This document shows positions 45,678 through 54,621 of a DNA stretch of 64,000 bases, piece after piece; position 1 is the first letter of the stretch; each line of letters begins with the position of its first letter. The notes below the pieces were generated by a model, which was given only the letters and a program-made list of their open reading frames with translations, did no database searches and was not told where the DNA came from. The DNA comes from Pseudomonas koreensis. GTDB taxonomy: Bacteria > Pseudomonadota > Gammaproteobacteria > Pseudomonadales > Pseudomonadaceae. The position numbers and the translations under genes were made by a program. Where the stretch lies: NCBI RefSeq assembly GCF_024169245.1, contig NZ_JALJWP010000001.1, positions 4,589,501-4,653,500 on the forward strand. The letters run 5' to 3'.

Positions 45678-46136
45678 TTACAACTGCCAAGAACCGATAT
45701 CGGCATTCACGCCATCGCCGTCAGGCTGGCCATCGGCGCCGAGGGAAAAGATATCGACCTCACCATTCGCGCCCGGGTTGAGGTACTGATAAGGCCGGCC
45801 CCACGGGTCATTCGGCAAACGCTCCAGATACGAACGCCAGTTGCTGTTCTTCGCATCCGCCGGCCGCTCGACCAGCACCTTCAGCCCCTGATTCATGCTC
45901 GGATACGTGCCGTGATCGAGTCGATACAACTTCAACGCCTGCATCAACCCACCGATATCCTGCTTCGCCGCCGTCGCCCGCGCCTGATCCGGCCGGTCGA
46001 GCACCTTGGGCACCACCATCGCCGCCAGAATCCCCAGAATCACCACCACCACCATGATCTCGATCAAGGTAAAACCCTGCTGCCCACGCGGCATGCGCGG
46101 CGACTGACTGAGCGTTTTCAAAGGTGCGATATCCAT
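45678..46136 (-). CDS. hxcT: Type II secretion major pseudopilin GspG (HxcT)
   Basis: The 152-aa major pseudopilin has the prepilin-peptidase site QQG^FTLIEIMVVVVILGILA with glutamate at +5. It also has the GspG-specific C-terminus (KVLDRPDQARATAAKQDIGG, LPNDPWGRPYQYLNPGANGE, FSLGADGQPDGDGVNADI), including the calcium-binding aspartates. It is the first gene of the minus-strand hxcTXYZQRS operon and diverges from hxcV across 149 bp, which should hold both promoters. The prepilin peptidase is not in the window; PilD elsewhere would process it. Confidence 0.94.
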   Translation of the reverse strand: MDIAPLKTLSQSPRMPRGQQGFTLIEIMVVVVILGILAAMVVPKVLDRPDQARATAAKQDIGGLMQALKLYRLDHGTYPSMNQGLKVLVERPADAKNSNWRSYLERLPNDPWGRPYQYLNPGANGEVDIFSLGADGQPDGDGVNADIGSWQL

Positions 46137-46285
46137 CTCGACATTCCCTGGCTTGACCTGATTTCGACGCGCAGTGTTGCAAGAAGATATGTCAGGGATG
46201 TTGAAAATCCTCGGGTGTTTTAGTCGTCAAGCCGTCAAGGACGGGGGTTAGCGTCGAGGGCTGGGTTTTGGTTTTTGGGCCATGT

Positions 46286-46660
46286 ATGCGCGCGCGAACG
46301 CGAGAGAAAGGATTCACCCTGATTGAAGTGCTGGTGGCACTGGCGATCATCGCCGTCGCCATGTCCGCCGCCGTGCGCGTCGCGGGGTTGATGACGCAGA
46401 GTAATGGGGTGTTGCGGGATAGATCGATCGCGCTGATTGCCGCGCAGAGCCGGATGGCTGAACTACGCCTGGAAGGCCGGTTGCCGAATGGGATGAAGGC
46501 TGTTGAATGTGATCAAGGAAGATTGTTGTTGCGCTGTGAACAGGTGATCGCTACCGCAGAAAATGGACGGCTGCTCAGGATTGGAATCCAAGTATTTGAT
46601 CGCAACCAGGATGCGCCGCCACTCGCAAAACTAGAAACCCTGCTAACCCACCCCCAGTAG
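46286..46660 (+). CDS. hxcV: Type II secretion minor pseudopilin GspI (HxcV)
   Basis: The 124-aa minor pseudopilin has a processing site KG^FTLIEVLVALAIIAVAMS after a short leader (MRARTRE) and a GspI-like body (SIALIAAQSRMAELRLEGRL). The start at 46286 is the first ATG; a TTG frame extends to 46268. Its TAG stop codon lies within a REP element (GTAGGAGCTGCCG), and immediately beyond begins the accessory island. It is divergent from hxcT and on the same strand as hxcU and hxcW 14.5 kb away. Confidence 0.9.
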   Translation: MRARTREKGFTLIEVLVALAIIAVAMSAAVRVAGLMTQSNGVLRDRSIALIAAQSRMAELRLEGRLPNGMKAVECDQGRLLLRCEQVIATAENGRLLRIGIQVFDRNQDAPPLAKLETLLTHPQ

Positions 46661-46745
46661 GAGCTGCCGAAGGCTGCGATCTTTTGATCTTCCCTCCCGC
46701 AACCAACAAAAATCCCCTGTGGGAGCGAGCCTGCTCGCGAAGGCG
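46657..46745. repeat. Two different REP elements at the left edge of the island
   Basis: GTAGGAGCTGCCGAAGGCTG followed by CGATCTTTTGATC starts inside the hxcV stop codon. A second class, CTGTGGGAGCGAGCCTGCTC with GCGAAGGCG, follows at 46717. Both point the same way and lack inverted partners nearby. Confidence 0.85.
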
Positions 46746-47056
46746 CAGTATCAGGCACCGAAATGGTCACATGTGCCTCCGCCAGCCTTACCAGCCAGGT
46801 TCTACAAATCTCAGCGACCATGACGGTCTCCAATCCGGCTTCAAAATCATGCGAAGCGCAGGGAATCGATGGCTGCGATCGACGAAGCTGCACTGGCGTA
46901 GGTCAGTCGACTACCAAAGTCTGCAACCCTGCCTGATAGCAGCTCCCCTTCTCCCCGACAGTTACTGAGCCATAAGCAGACCTTCAAGCCATTGACCATA
47001 TACACTCGCAAAATTGCTCAAAGTCTGATGCAACTGTTCAGGGAGAAAAGGGATTC
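46746..47056. other. Gene-free stretch at the left island edge
   Basis: About 310 bases between the REPs and the first island gene carry no credible reading frame. Frames here are short and lack ribosome sites. The last 20 bases provide the ribosome site (AGGGAGAAAAGGG) of the next gene. Confidence 0.5.
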
Positions 47057-47443
47057 ATGAGTCTTGATCTGCACTTGGAAGCCGATAGCGCGCTCACAAT
47101 CTCAGCGCTGAAAAGCGCCCTTGAGAATGCAGGAGCTCTAGAAATAGATGTAGCGGGTGATGGCTTGTTCGCCATATTTGCCTCGGGACTTAGGGTGAGC
47201 GGCGGCGACGTAACAGATGACTCTACGATCTACGCTGAGAATAAAAAGGGTATCGAGTTTCCTGTCGCTTTGCGTTGCACCATCAGAATAAAAGGGGCTG
47301 ACGCTGAGGGACACTCGCCTATGGAGGATTTGGATAAAATCGCTGAATCAATATCGCAGTCATGTCCCGCCTTCTTTCTAATTAGCTTTCAATTCGAACA
47401 AACCTTGTACTGGCGGGATGCGAAAGGGCTGCATCGACCTTGA
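47057..47443 (+). CDS. Hypothetical island protein (128 aa)
   Basis: The protein begins MSLDLHLEADSALTISALKS and ends FEQTLYWRDAKGLHRP. It looks like a compact soluble alpha/beta protein with no export signal. Short acidic proteins of this sort are often immunity proteins to contact-dependent or type VI toxins, but no toxin gene is next to it and I recognise no family. A purine-rich ribosome site precedes the ATG. It lies 45 bp before another small gene on the same strand and is probably co-transcribed with it. Confidence 0.7.
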   Translation: MSLDLHLEADSALTISALKSALENAGALEIDVAGDGLFAIFASGLRVSGGDVTDDSTIYAENKKGIEFPVALRCTIRIKGADAEGHSPMEDLDKIAESISQSCPAFFLISFQFEQTLYWRDAKGLHRP

Positions 47444-47488
47444 GATCGGTGCCCGCGCGTGCGCCATAAAGGCAGGGGAAAACGAGCT

Positions 47489-47734
47489 ATGAGTATGAAA
47501 CATGAACTTTGGTTGGAACCTGATGGTTGCCAGACTTTCTGCCTGGCCGGAATTCACGGTGATGACGCGCGCAGTCTACTTTCACCAAACTCCCAGCTGA
47601 TCTGGACAGTCGAAGCTGACAGTTACTTCGAGGCGATGACCAAATACTATTCCTTCATGGAGTGGGGTGAATACCGGACAGACTTTCCGGAGCATGATCA
47701 GATGTCCTACGCAGAGCACGGATGGGATGAGTAA
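47489..47734 (+). CDS. Hypothetical island protein (81 aa)
   Basis: The small acidic protein starts MSMKHELWLEPDGCQTFCLA and is rich in aromatic residues (EADSYFEAMTKYYSFMEWGE), ending YAEHGWDE. This composition is reminiscent of small immunity proteins, but the assignment is only by impression. ATGs at 47489 and 47495 are both possible starts. It follows the 128-aa gene and precedes, convergently, the first DUF6124-like gene. Confidence 0.65.
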   Translation: MSMKHELWLEPDGCQTFCLAGIHGDDARSLLSPNSQLIWTVEADSYFEAMTKYYSFMEWGEYRTDFPEHDQMSYAEHGWDE

Positions 47735-47810
47735 CGGGGCCACGAGATAGGATCGCGAAGGCGCCAGCTCTGACGACAAATCACCTATCTGGCGCCCCCG
47801 GTCATTTACC

Positions 47811-48170
47811 TCACCCCGCCACCTCCAAATTATCCATCACCCGATTCACCGCCAGCTCCCCCAACATGATCAGTTGAGCAACCCCCAACAACGCCCGCCG
47901 CTGCGGCGCCGGCAACAGACTGGAAATGTCCTGAGCAATCGTCTTCGCCGAAGCCAGCGTTTCACTCGCATCAGCCAGCAGTTCTTCATTCTTGGTATCC
48001 GCCGTCACCGCATACATCCCACGCGCCTTGCGCGGCGGAGGCAGGAGATTGTTTGGTGATAGGTAATGATCGAGCGCGCGGTCAGCGGCTTCGTGGAGCT
48101 TGTTGGAATCGAGGGATTCGTAGGGAGACGTGGGATCGGTTTCGGGTGGGTTGGGTGTTGGTTTGATCAT
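47811..48170 (-). CDS. DUF6124-like protein, copy 1
   Basis: The 119-aa protein starts MIKPTPNPPETDPTSPYESL and contains LHEAADRALDHYLSPNNLLP and a helical end ALLGVAQLIMLGELAVNRVM. It belongs to a Pseudomonas-restricted family that I recall as DUF6124 (earlier grouped with DUF3077), of unknown function and usually present in several copies per genome. GGAGC lies six bases before the ATG. The gene and about 340 bp upstream are part of a direct repeat; a near-identical copy is at 54262. Confidence 0.82.
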   Translation of the reverse strand: MIKPTPNPPETDPTSPYESLDSNKLHEAADRALDHYLSPNNLLPPPRKARGMYAVTADTKNEELLADASETLASAKTIAQDISSLLPAPQRRALLGVAQLIMLGELAVNRVMDNLEVAG

Positions 48171-48513
48171 GGTGAAGCTCCATTTTTATACCTGGTGGAA
48201 CCACCAAAACCTGTCGCTAAACAAGTAAGGGTGGCAGCTGTGCGCGGGTTAGCGAACCGAGAGGTATAAGACCCGGCAGACCCGAAGGTCTCCCACGCAC
48301 AGCCACCATAGCGTCATCGCAAACGCGACAAACTGGAGCGTCGTTGAACTTATACCTGGTCGAGTCGCTAAACCCGGTCGCTGGATTGCCAGCGGCCCAT
48401 AGACGATATAGACCAGGTACAAAGCCCACAAGCCGGCGGATTCTGGCGTAGCTGTAGGCAAAGGCGCAAGGATATGTAGCCTGAGAGCGTGACTGGAGAT
48501 GTCTTTTTAAACA
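47829..48513. repeat. ~685-bp direct repeat, left copy
   Basis: From ATTATCCATCACCCGATTCA to GGAGATGTCTTT, this stretch is nearly identical to 54280-54966, in the same orientation, with scattered substitutions and a few one- to three-base indels. It carries most of a DUF6124-like gene plus its upstream region. Together the copies bracket the helicase-nuclease gene. Confidence 0.9.
48217..48429 (-). CDS. Conserved 70-codon frame in the direct repeat, copy 1 (uncertain)
   Basis: A minus-strand frame opening with GTG reads VGFVPGLYRLWAAGNPATGF (GTG as Met if used) and ends GSLTRAQLPPLLV. In the second repeat copy the same frame is 71 codons: the differing segment changes by exactly one codon (PVCRVCDD versus PVVADVCDD) through several compensating base changes, which suggests selection on the protein. 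I do not recognise a family and no strong ribosome site is obvious. It could instead be part of a structured leader of the DUF6124-like gene, since ATACCTGG/CCAGGTA inverted segments occur in it. Confidence 0.4.
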   Translation of the reverse strand: MGFVPGLYRLWAAGNPATGFSDSTRYKFNDAPVCRVCDDAMVAVRGRPSGLPGLIPLGSLTRAQLPPLLV

Positions 48514-48677
48514 TCGGGTTTATCTAGACATCGTTGCGCCACGTCTTCCGAATAAAGACATTCCATCCCTGATCTCTTCAGCTGCCATTTATGCGTGATG
48601 ACGAAGGCCGCTCTCGGTTAAAAGCGGCGAGCCTTCGATTCGCCTGGATGGTCCATTTGAAGCTTGAATGGCGACTA
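48514..48677. other. Short non-coding gap between repeat and helicase gene
   Basis: No gene was seen. It lies between the left direct repeat and the 3' end of the helicase-nuclease gene. A 70-codon plus-strand frame at 48591 is unconvincing. Confidence 0.5.
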
Positions 48678-51600
48678 CTAAAGCAAGGGCGAATCAAGAG
48701 TCACCATCCCACCTACCAACTTCAAACGCCCGGTGCTGACCAGAAAAATAATCCTTTGGTCAATCATCCCAGTTATCTTCGTGGTTGCCCGTCCAAAGCC
48801 TAGAAGCGCCAGCGCTCCCGAAATTGCTTCTTCCCGACTCATCGAGAATCCAAGGGTGACCGTATCTACTAGTGCCTGATCAAGTTCTTCCGGGGCGACC
48901 CACTCCACCTTACGTTCCGAAGATTCAAAATGAGCCCGGCTACGGATAGGAATAGACGTGTTTTCAATTGAATATATGAAGCCGCCTCGCCCATGGAATA
49001 ATCGGTGCTGCACGCCAAGTCGAATAGCCTGTTCGACCGCGCTGGTGATCCTCGAGCCTGCCCTTGTCACACCGAATGCATCCATGAGTCGGCGGGTGAC
49101 TTCAGTGGTGTGCACCGGAGATTCGACCTCGACCACAGTACAAATCATCTGCATCAAGTGCTCTGGCTTTTCCTGATGTAGTTCATTCAACGAGGCTACG
49201 GGTGCGAGTCGAGCTTTCACGTATTGCCTAGTTGCGCTTGGCATAGTTTCAACGGCCGGGACGTCCCGGAAGATCTCATGCTTCGGTTCTGGCACCACTT
49301 GGGGAAGCGCTTGCCGCCCCTCAGCGATTTTGGCACGAGCCGCTTCGATCGCTGCGACGACACGTATGATTTCCTGCTGAGGATTGCGAAACCAATCCGT
49401 GCTCCAAATCCTGTGAAAATTCCAGCCCAGCCCCTCCAGCACACCTTGGCGCAGGCGATCACGATCACGCGCTGATCGTGAGCTGTGATAAGCGGCTCCA
49501 TCACATTCGATCGCCAGGACATACCGCCCCGGATACTCGGGATCCTTAACGGCAATATCGATGAAGTAACCTGCGGTTCCTACTTGAGGCTCCACCACAT
49601 AGTCTCGGTCTCGCAGCGCCTCGATCACTTCCAGCTCGAATGGTGAGTCCGCTGCTTTACCGGTCTCGCATGCGACTTCGAGTTCGCCCGTCTCAGCATA
49701 TTTCAGGAAATTCTTCAGCGCCCTGACGCCTTGCGGCGCGTTGGAGTCGAGTTCAAGCTCTTCGGCCTTGAAGTTGCTGAATACGCGCATAGCCAATTTG
49801 GCCCGGGTGATCAGAACGTTGAGACGGCGATGGCCGCCTTCGCGGTTTACCGGACCAAATTCCTTAGCAATGCGGCCGGACTCGTTACGCCCGTAGCCGA
49901 TGCTGATAAATATCTTGTCACGCTCATCGCCCTGTATGTTCTCGAGGTTTTTGACGAAAAATGGCTCACTTCCTTGGGCGGTAAAGAACGCTTCCGCTTC
50001 CGGGGTTTGACGACGCAATAATTCGATTTCCACCTGAATCAGATCACGCTGCGCAACGCTGAAGGCAGCTACTCCCAGCGATAAATCGGGCGTGCGAATC
50101 GCGTGTTCCATAACCGCGTTCGCGACAGCCTTGGCTTCCCCCTTGTTCGTGCGGGTACGACCCCGGTCATAGATTGCATCGGGCAGGTAGTCAAAGCTGA
50201 TGCCCGTTGCGTCAGGATGTTGTCCCGCCGATGGGAAAACCACCAATTTGCTGTCGTAAAACTCGACATTAGAGACCGCGATCAACGACTCGTGTCGGCT
50301 CCTATAGTGCCAGCGTAAATAGCGCTCCTGGCTACCGGCGGCCTTGAACATGCTCAGGATACTTTCAACGTCGGCAGTGGCGCCCTCCTCGTCTTCCATC
50401 TCGACCTCTCGACTGAAGAAGTCGGTAGGTGGCATCTGGCGGGTGTCCCCCACAACCACGACTTGCTTGCCGCGCATGATTGCACCAAATGCGTCGACTG
50501 CTTTCACTTGGGAGGCTTCGTCGAATACCACCACGTCGAACTCGACTTTGCCCGGTGGGAGGAAGTTGGCGATCGACATGGGGCTCATCATGAACACCGG
50601 TTTAATTTGCTGGATCGCTCGCCCCGCTTTCTCGATCATCTGCCGAATGGGCATATGGCGGCGCTTCTTGTTAAGCTCTCCTCGCAGCACAGCCATCTCG
50701 CCGGGCTGGTTGATATTGGGCATTTCCTCCCACGCCTGCTTAGCGAGGGAGGTCTGAGCGTGATTGAGGGAGGCAAGATCAAGCGACTTGAAACGCGCGA
50801 TCTGGTGCTCGTGCTTGATTCTGTCGAACTGCTGGAGCGCCGGATTATGGGCGTAAACCGATTGGACCAGGCCTGCGTACCAAGAGAGATCCAGAATAGC
50901 GGTGAGGTTTTCGTGCTGGTCGCTCTTGATGGCGATGCTAAGCAGCTCGCCCAGATTGGCAGTGAGCATCTGGCCCGCGAGCACGTTGAATCGCGACATT
51001 TGATAGAGCGCGGTGAGGTTGCTCTGCCATTCCTGCAGACGCGCCTCCAGTGTAGCCAGAGAGAGTTTTCTCACATCAGCTTTAGCGTTCTCCTCCTGCA
51101 GGCCAGTAACTTCCAGCGAATCACGAATCGCTTTGTCCAGCCCGCTGACATGCTGCTCTACATCAGCTACTGCATCGCCCAATCCCGTGGCATCGGCGTG
51201 ACCGGCCAAGAAGGCAATGATGCCCTGAGGAATCTGTCCCTGCCCCAAGTCGTCATGCAGCTGAATCACCCAAGCACTTAAGCGCTCAAGCACAAGCCAA
51301 TCGGTCTTCTGGCGTTGCCACTGGGCGCCAAAAAGCGCACCACCCAAGCCTTCGTGCTGGTCGTAAATCTTCTTGTTTTGTTGATAGGTCAAGACCGCAT
51401 CAACCAGCTCCAGCATGCCTGCGTTGCTTTTCGGCAATACCTCGCGGACAAGTCCCTGTAATCGGGTACGCGACGCTCGGAAGCGCCCCGAAAAAACTCT
51501 CCACCATTTCTCACCGTAAGCTTGCAGGCTCTGGCGGACCTCCAGAAGATCTTGTTCCCAAGCCGCATCGATCAACTGTTTGTCGAACTGATCGCGACAG

Positions 51601-53459
51601 GCAGACATCTTCTCGCCCGACTCGAGCAATTCATGAATGGAATCGCGACGCGACTGCCACTCCCCCGTGGAAATTTTGATGCCCTCAAGTCGCGGAGCTT
51701 CCGCCGCCCGGCGCGCGGCTCGGCAGATAACATCAACGTCTGCCAAAGTAGCCGGCTCGGTTAGCATCAATCGCTCGGACAGCGCGCTAGTCGCGGATTG
51801 CAAGGCATGGAGGTGAGAGATCGCCAACTGCAAAGCATCATTGGCATTGCTTTGTTCGATCGGAGAGAAAAAAGTCCGCTGGCTGCCCCAGAACGGGCTG
51901 CGATCCGGTCGCCCCATTACGTTGAGATGTAGCACTAGTTCTTCGACCAACTCTCGCAGCTTTCGCTGTTGGATGAAGGTCCAGCCGGACATTGGCCCAA
52001 ACGGGATCAAAGGAAGCCCCGGATAAACTCGCTTCAACTTTAGGTAACGACCAAGCGCATCGAGAAAGGGCAAGCCACTCGCCCCGGCCGAAGCGCTGAC
52101 GGCTTCGCAATATTTATTAAGGGAATCCTGCAGCTCTTTCAGACTTGCGAGATCTCCTTCTACGCCTTTGGTCATTGGCCGCCCTTGGCTAAGGGTTCGC
52201 CCCAACTCCTTGAGTACAGACTGTTTGGTGGATTTGTGGGAATGCAGCTCAAGTACCGCGTCGCCGAGATGGCTCTCATCCAGGCGGCGCTTCACCACCT
52301 CCAAGGCCGCCATCTTCTCGGCCACGAACAGTACCTTTTTCTTCTGACCAATCAGCTCGGCGATGATGTTGGTAATTGTCTGGGACTTGCCGGTACCGGG
52401 TGGCCCCTGGATCACTAGGTTGGAGCCTTCGCGTACTTCCAGGATCGCTTCGGTCTGGCTGCTATCGGCGTCCTTCACGAAACGGACTTCACCCGGACTG
52501 ATCACCGAGTCGATATTCAAGTCCTCGGGATAGGCCGCGCGCAGATCGCCGAATCCCGCGCCCAGCAAGCGCTTCATTACCGGGTTGGCATCGGGTTGTT
52601 TGTCTTCTGGCCAGCTTTTCGGATCGAGATCTTTGAACATCAGGAACTTGCCGAACGAGAAAAAGCCCAGTGCAATCTCGTTGCTGGCAACCTTCCATCG
52701 CGATTGTTTACTGACTACAGCAGCAACATCGCTAAAAAAACGTTCCAGACTTTCGTCGTCCGTATCGAAGGTTTCCTCGTCGACCGCACAAGAACTCAGA
52801 TCTAGCCCAAAGTCGGTCTTGAGCTTGGCGACCAGAGATAAGTTCGGCATCAGCTCGTCACCGGAGTACCTCAGTTTGAACGCATCTTTGGCCCCACTGC
52901 GTTCGAGGCTGACGGGTAGCAAGATCAGAGGCGCCTTCCGCAGGTTCTCAGAGCTGTCAGCCTCGTACCAATGCAGGAAACCAAGGGACAGGAACAGCGT
53001 ATTGACGCCCTGCTCTTCGATAAAGCCTTTGGCCTCGGTATGGATTTTCAGTAACTGGAGGAAAAGCCGATCATCTTCGATGGTGGTCTGCAAGCGCGTA
53101 TCGAGGTGACGTCGAGGCTTGCCAGTTTCAATCTCGCCTGCGTCGCCAGCAGCGGTATCCCAGTCCAGGCTATCGAGCTCATACAACAACTCTTCATCGC
53201 CGGGGCTATCGCTAGCATCCTCCCCCTCCTCGACCGACTTGGAGGTCTTCACCAACTCCGCCAGCGCTTTGCGAGCCATCGGCGCAAAAGTCATGGCTTT
53301 GTCCTGGCGATAAAGGATCTTGAAAACCTCTTCGGACCGCTCGTCGACCACCATAAGGGTCTTGGCGGTCTTGCGGAAATTGAGCATGTTGTTGCGAAGC
53401 CCGATATCCAGAAGCTCTTTGCGACTGCTCTGTAGCTTCTGGCCGATCACTGCACTCAT
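48678..53459 (-). CDS. DUF4011-type superfamily 1 helicase fused to a PD-(D/E)XK-like nuclease; candidate single-gene defence protein
   Basis: The 1593-aa protein has four parts. An N-terminal DUF4011-like segment (SSRKELLDIGLRNNMLNF, residues 11-28) is followed by a superfamily 1 helicase split around a long helical insertion: Walker A GPPGTGKSQTITNIIAELI at 352, Walker B VVFDEASQ near 978, VVGDTRQMPPT, and NVLITRAKL near 1215. Next comes a nuclease domain near 1290-1390 (GTAGYFIDIAV, AIECDGAAYHSS, WNFHRIWSTDWF), which fits a Vsr/MTES_1575 endonuclease. The C-terminus resembles DUF3320. From memory, this architecture is the single-protein antiphage system called Hhe by Gao and colleagues (2020). 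It is monocistronic and flanked by direct repeats. Confidence 0.85.
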   Translation of the reverse strand: MSAVIGQKLQSSRKELLDIGLRNNMLNFRKTAKTLMVVDERSEEVFKILYRQDKAMTFAPMARKALAELVKTSKSVEEGEDASDSPGDEELLYELDSLDWDTAAGDAGEIETGKPRRHLDTRLQTTIEDDRLFLQLLKIHTEAKGFIEEQGVNTLFLSLGFLHWYEADSSENLRKAPLILLPVSLERSGAKDAFKLRYSGDELMPNLSLVAKLKTDFGLDLSSCAVDEETFDTDDESLERFFSDVAAVVSKQSRWKVASNEIALGFFSFGKFLMFKDLDPKSWPEDKQPDANPVMKRLLGAGFGDLRAAYPEDLNIDSVISPGEVRFVKDADSSQTEAILEVREGSNLVIQGPPGTGKSQTITNIIAELIGQKKKVLFVAEKMAALEVVKRRLDESHLGDAVLELHSHKSTKQSVLKELGRTLSQGRPMTKGVEGDLASLKELQDSLNKYCEAVSASAGASGLPFLDALGRYLKLKRVYPGLPLIPFGPMSGWTFIQQRKLRELVEELVLHLNVMGRPDRSPFWGSQRTFFSPIEQSNANDALQLAISHLHALQSATSALSERLMLTEPATLADVDVICRAARRAAEAPRLEGIKISTGEWQSRRDSIHELLESGEKMSACRDQFDKQLIDAAWEQDLLEVRQSLQAYGEKWWRVFSGRFRASRTRLQGLVREVLPKSNAGMLELVDAVLTYQQNKKIYDQHEGLGGALFGAQWQRQKTDWLVLERLSAWVIQLHDDLGQGQIPQGIIAFLAGHADATGLGDAVADVEQHVSGLDKAIRDSLEVTGLQEENAKADVRKLSLATLEARLQEWQSNLTALYQMSRFNVLAGQMLTANLGELLSIAIKSDQHENLTAILDLSWYAGLVQSVYAHNPALQQFDRIKHEHQIARFKSLDLASLNHAQTSLAKQAWEEMPNINQPGEMAVLRGELNKKRRHMPIRQMIEKAGRAIQQIKPVFMMSPMSIANFLPPGKVEFDVVVFDEASQVKAVDAFGAIMRGKQVVVVGDTRQMPPTDFFSREVEMEDEEGATADVESILSMFKAAGSQERYLRWHYRSRHESLIAVSNVEFYDSKLVVFPSAGQHPDATGISFDYLPDAIYDRGRTRTNKGEAKAVANAVMEHAIRTPDLSLGVAAFSVAQRDLIQVEIELLRRQTPEAEAFFTAQGSEPFFVKNLENIQGDERDKIFISIGYGRNESGRIAKEFGPVNREGGHRRLNVLITRAKLAMRVFSNFKAEELELDSNAPQGVRALKNFLKYAETGELEVACETGKAADSPFELEVIEALRDRDYVVEPQVGTAGYFIDIAVKDPEYPGRYVLAIECDGAAYHSSRSARDRDRLRQGVLEGLGWNFHRIWSTDWFRNPQQEIIRVVAAIEAARAKIAEGRQALPQVVPEPKHEIFRDVPAVETMPSATRQYVKARLAPVASLNELHQEKPEHLMQMICTVVEVESPVHTTEVTRRLMDAFGVTRAGSRITSAVEQAIRLGVQHRLFHGRGGFIYSIENTSIPIRSRAHFESSERKVEWVAPEELDQALVDTVTLGFSMSREEAISGALALLGFGRATTKITGMIDQRIIFLVSTGRLKLVGGMVTLDSPLL

Positions 53460-54261
53460 AAGGAACCCTGCTATCTGAATTTACAAATCGACGGCTTCGA
53501 TCGTGTCCACCGCTTGGGAGAAACCCAGTGAAAAGCGGCCGAAATATGACCTAAGCGGGGACAACTCATCGGATATAAAGATTGCTGAGCTTAGCTTGCT
53601 AAGCTGACAAGGATCAGGGAAAGGAATGCAGGCGGGTGAGCCGGTCGAGTAATCACTCTTGAGCGCCTTTCCTTGGAAGTCGAATACTTAATATCCTTTT
53701 GCCAGCAACATATCCGCAGCATGAATATTGGTAAAGAAATAAGTGATCCCCAGTCATCGCCTTTAGCTTGGTGCAGATGCTTCGAGATCACCCGATCACT
53801 TAATTCGTAGAGGGACGAGTGATGAGGGAGTCGTTCTGCGGGGCAGGTAAGTAGACTTGATTCAGCGACCAAGCGTAACGGCTAGAAGGAGAAGGAGGAG
53901 TTTGCGAAGTAGATCGTTAAAGGGGGCGGAGATCTTACGCCGTTCGGCCAATTCCATTTATTTAGAAATCCTTGCCGCCAGCACGCTAAATGAGTCTAAC
54001 CCACTCGAAACGGGCTGCTGGCTCCCCCAACATAGTGGGCAAGCGCAGCCCCACCGGTTCAGCTTAGGGCTGAATACTAGTGCTGATTTAGAGCCTCGAA
54101 TCAATAGTTATTTTGGACGGATCGAAGCCGAGAACGACCGCTTATTGCAGATGAAAAAACGCGATCAAGGGAACTGATTTATTTCCGAGCAAAATAATCA
54201 GTCCCCGCAAAATTGCCAAGGGGCTCTCCCCCCGCAAACCGTTCGGATGTCGTGACCCGCA
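53460..54261. other. Gene-poor 800 bp upstream of the helicase gene
   Basis: No confident gene is present. A plus-strand frame at 53857-54177 ends INSYFGRIEAENDRLLQMKK RDQGN, which looks protein-like and stops exactly within an imperfect inverted repeat (54169-54206), so it may be the 3' remnant of a lost gene. A minus frame at 53591-53872 has no ribosome site. The helicase promoter must lie within the first few hundred bases. Confidence 0.5.
54169..54206. repeat. Imperfect inverted repeat GGG(A)ACTGATT(T)ATT
   Basis: The arms GGGAACTGATTTATT and AATAATCAGTCCCC are separated by nine bases. Similar GGGGACxGATTTATT palindromes often follow REP-associated transposase-type or other orphan genes in gamma-proteobacteria, as I recall. 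It sits about 75 bp outside the right direct repeat and could be a terminator or a scar. Confidence 0.5.
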
Positions 54262-54621
54262 TTAGCCCGGCATTTCGAGATTATCCATCACCCGATTCAC
54301 CGCCAGCTCCCCCAGCATGATCAGTTGAGCGACCCCCAACAACGCCCGCCGTTGCGGCGCCGACAACAGACTGGAAATGTCCTGAGCAATCGTCTTCGCC
54401 GAAGCAAGGGTTTCACTCGCATCAGCCAGCAATTCTTCATTCTTGGTATCCGCCGTCACCGCATACATCCCACGCGCCTTACGCGGCGGAGGCAGGAGAT
54501 TGTTGGGCGACAGGTAATGATCGAGCGCGCGGTCAGCGGCTTCGTGGAGTTTGTTGGAATCGAGGGATTCGTAGGGAGATGTGGGATCGGTTTCGGGCGG
54601 GTTGGGTGTTGGTTTGATCAT
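54262..54621 (-). CDS. DUF6124-like protein, copy 2
   Basis: The 119-aa protein is nearly identical to the product of the copy at 47811: the differences seen are SSLLPAPQ to SSLLSAPQ and the C-terminus NLEVAG to NLEMPG. The start at 54621 follows GGAGC by six bases, as in copy 1; an in-frame extension to 54657 is an artefact of a frame open through the leader. The function is unknown. That both copies stay intact suggests recent duplication or continued selection. Confidence 0.82.
   Translation of the reverse strand: MIKPTPNPPETDPTSPYESLDSNKLHEAADRALDHYLSPNNLLPPPRKARGMYAVTADTKNEELLADASETLASAKTIAQDISSLLSAPQRRALLGVAQLIMLGELAVNRVMDNLEMPG

Noticed and set aside
53591-53872. 93-codon minus-strand frame upstream of the helicase gene.
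   Set aside because: It has no ribosome site, no coherent domain and no coding bias; it may be chance in a degraded region.
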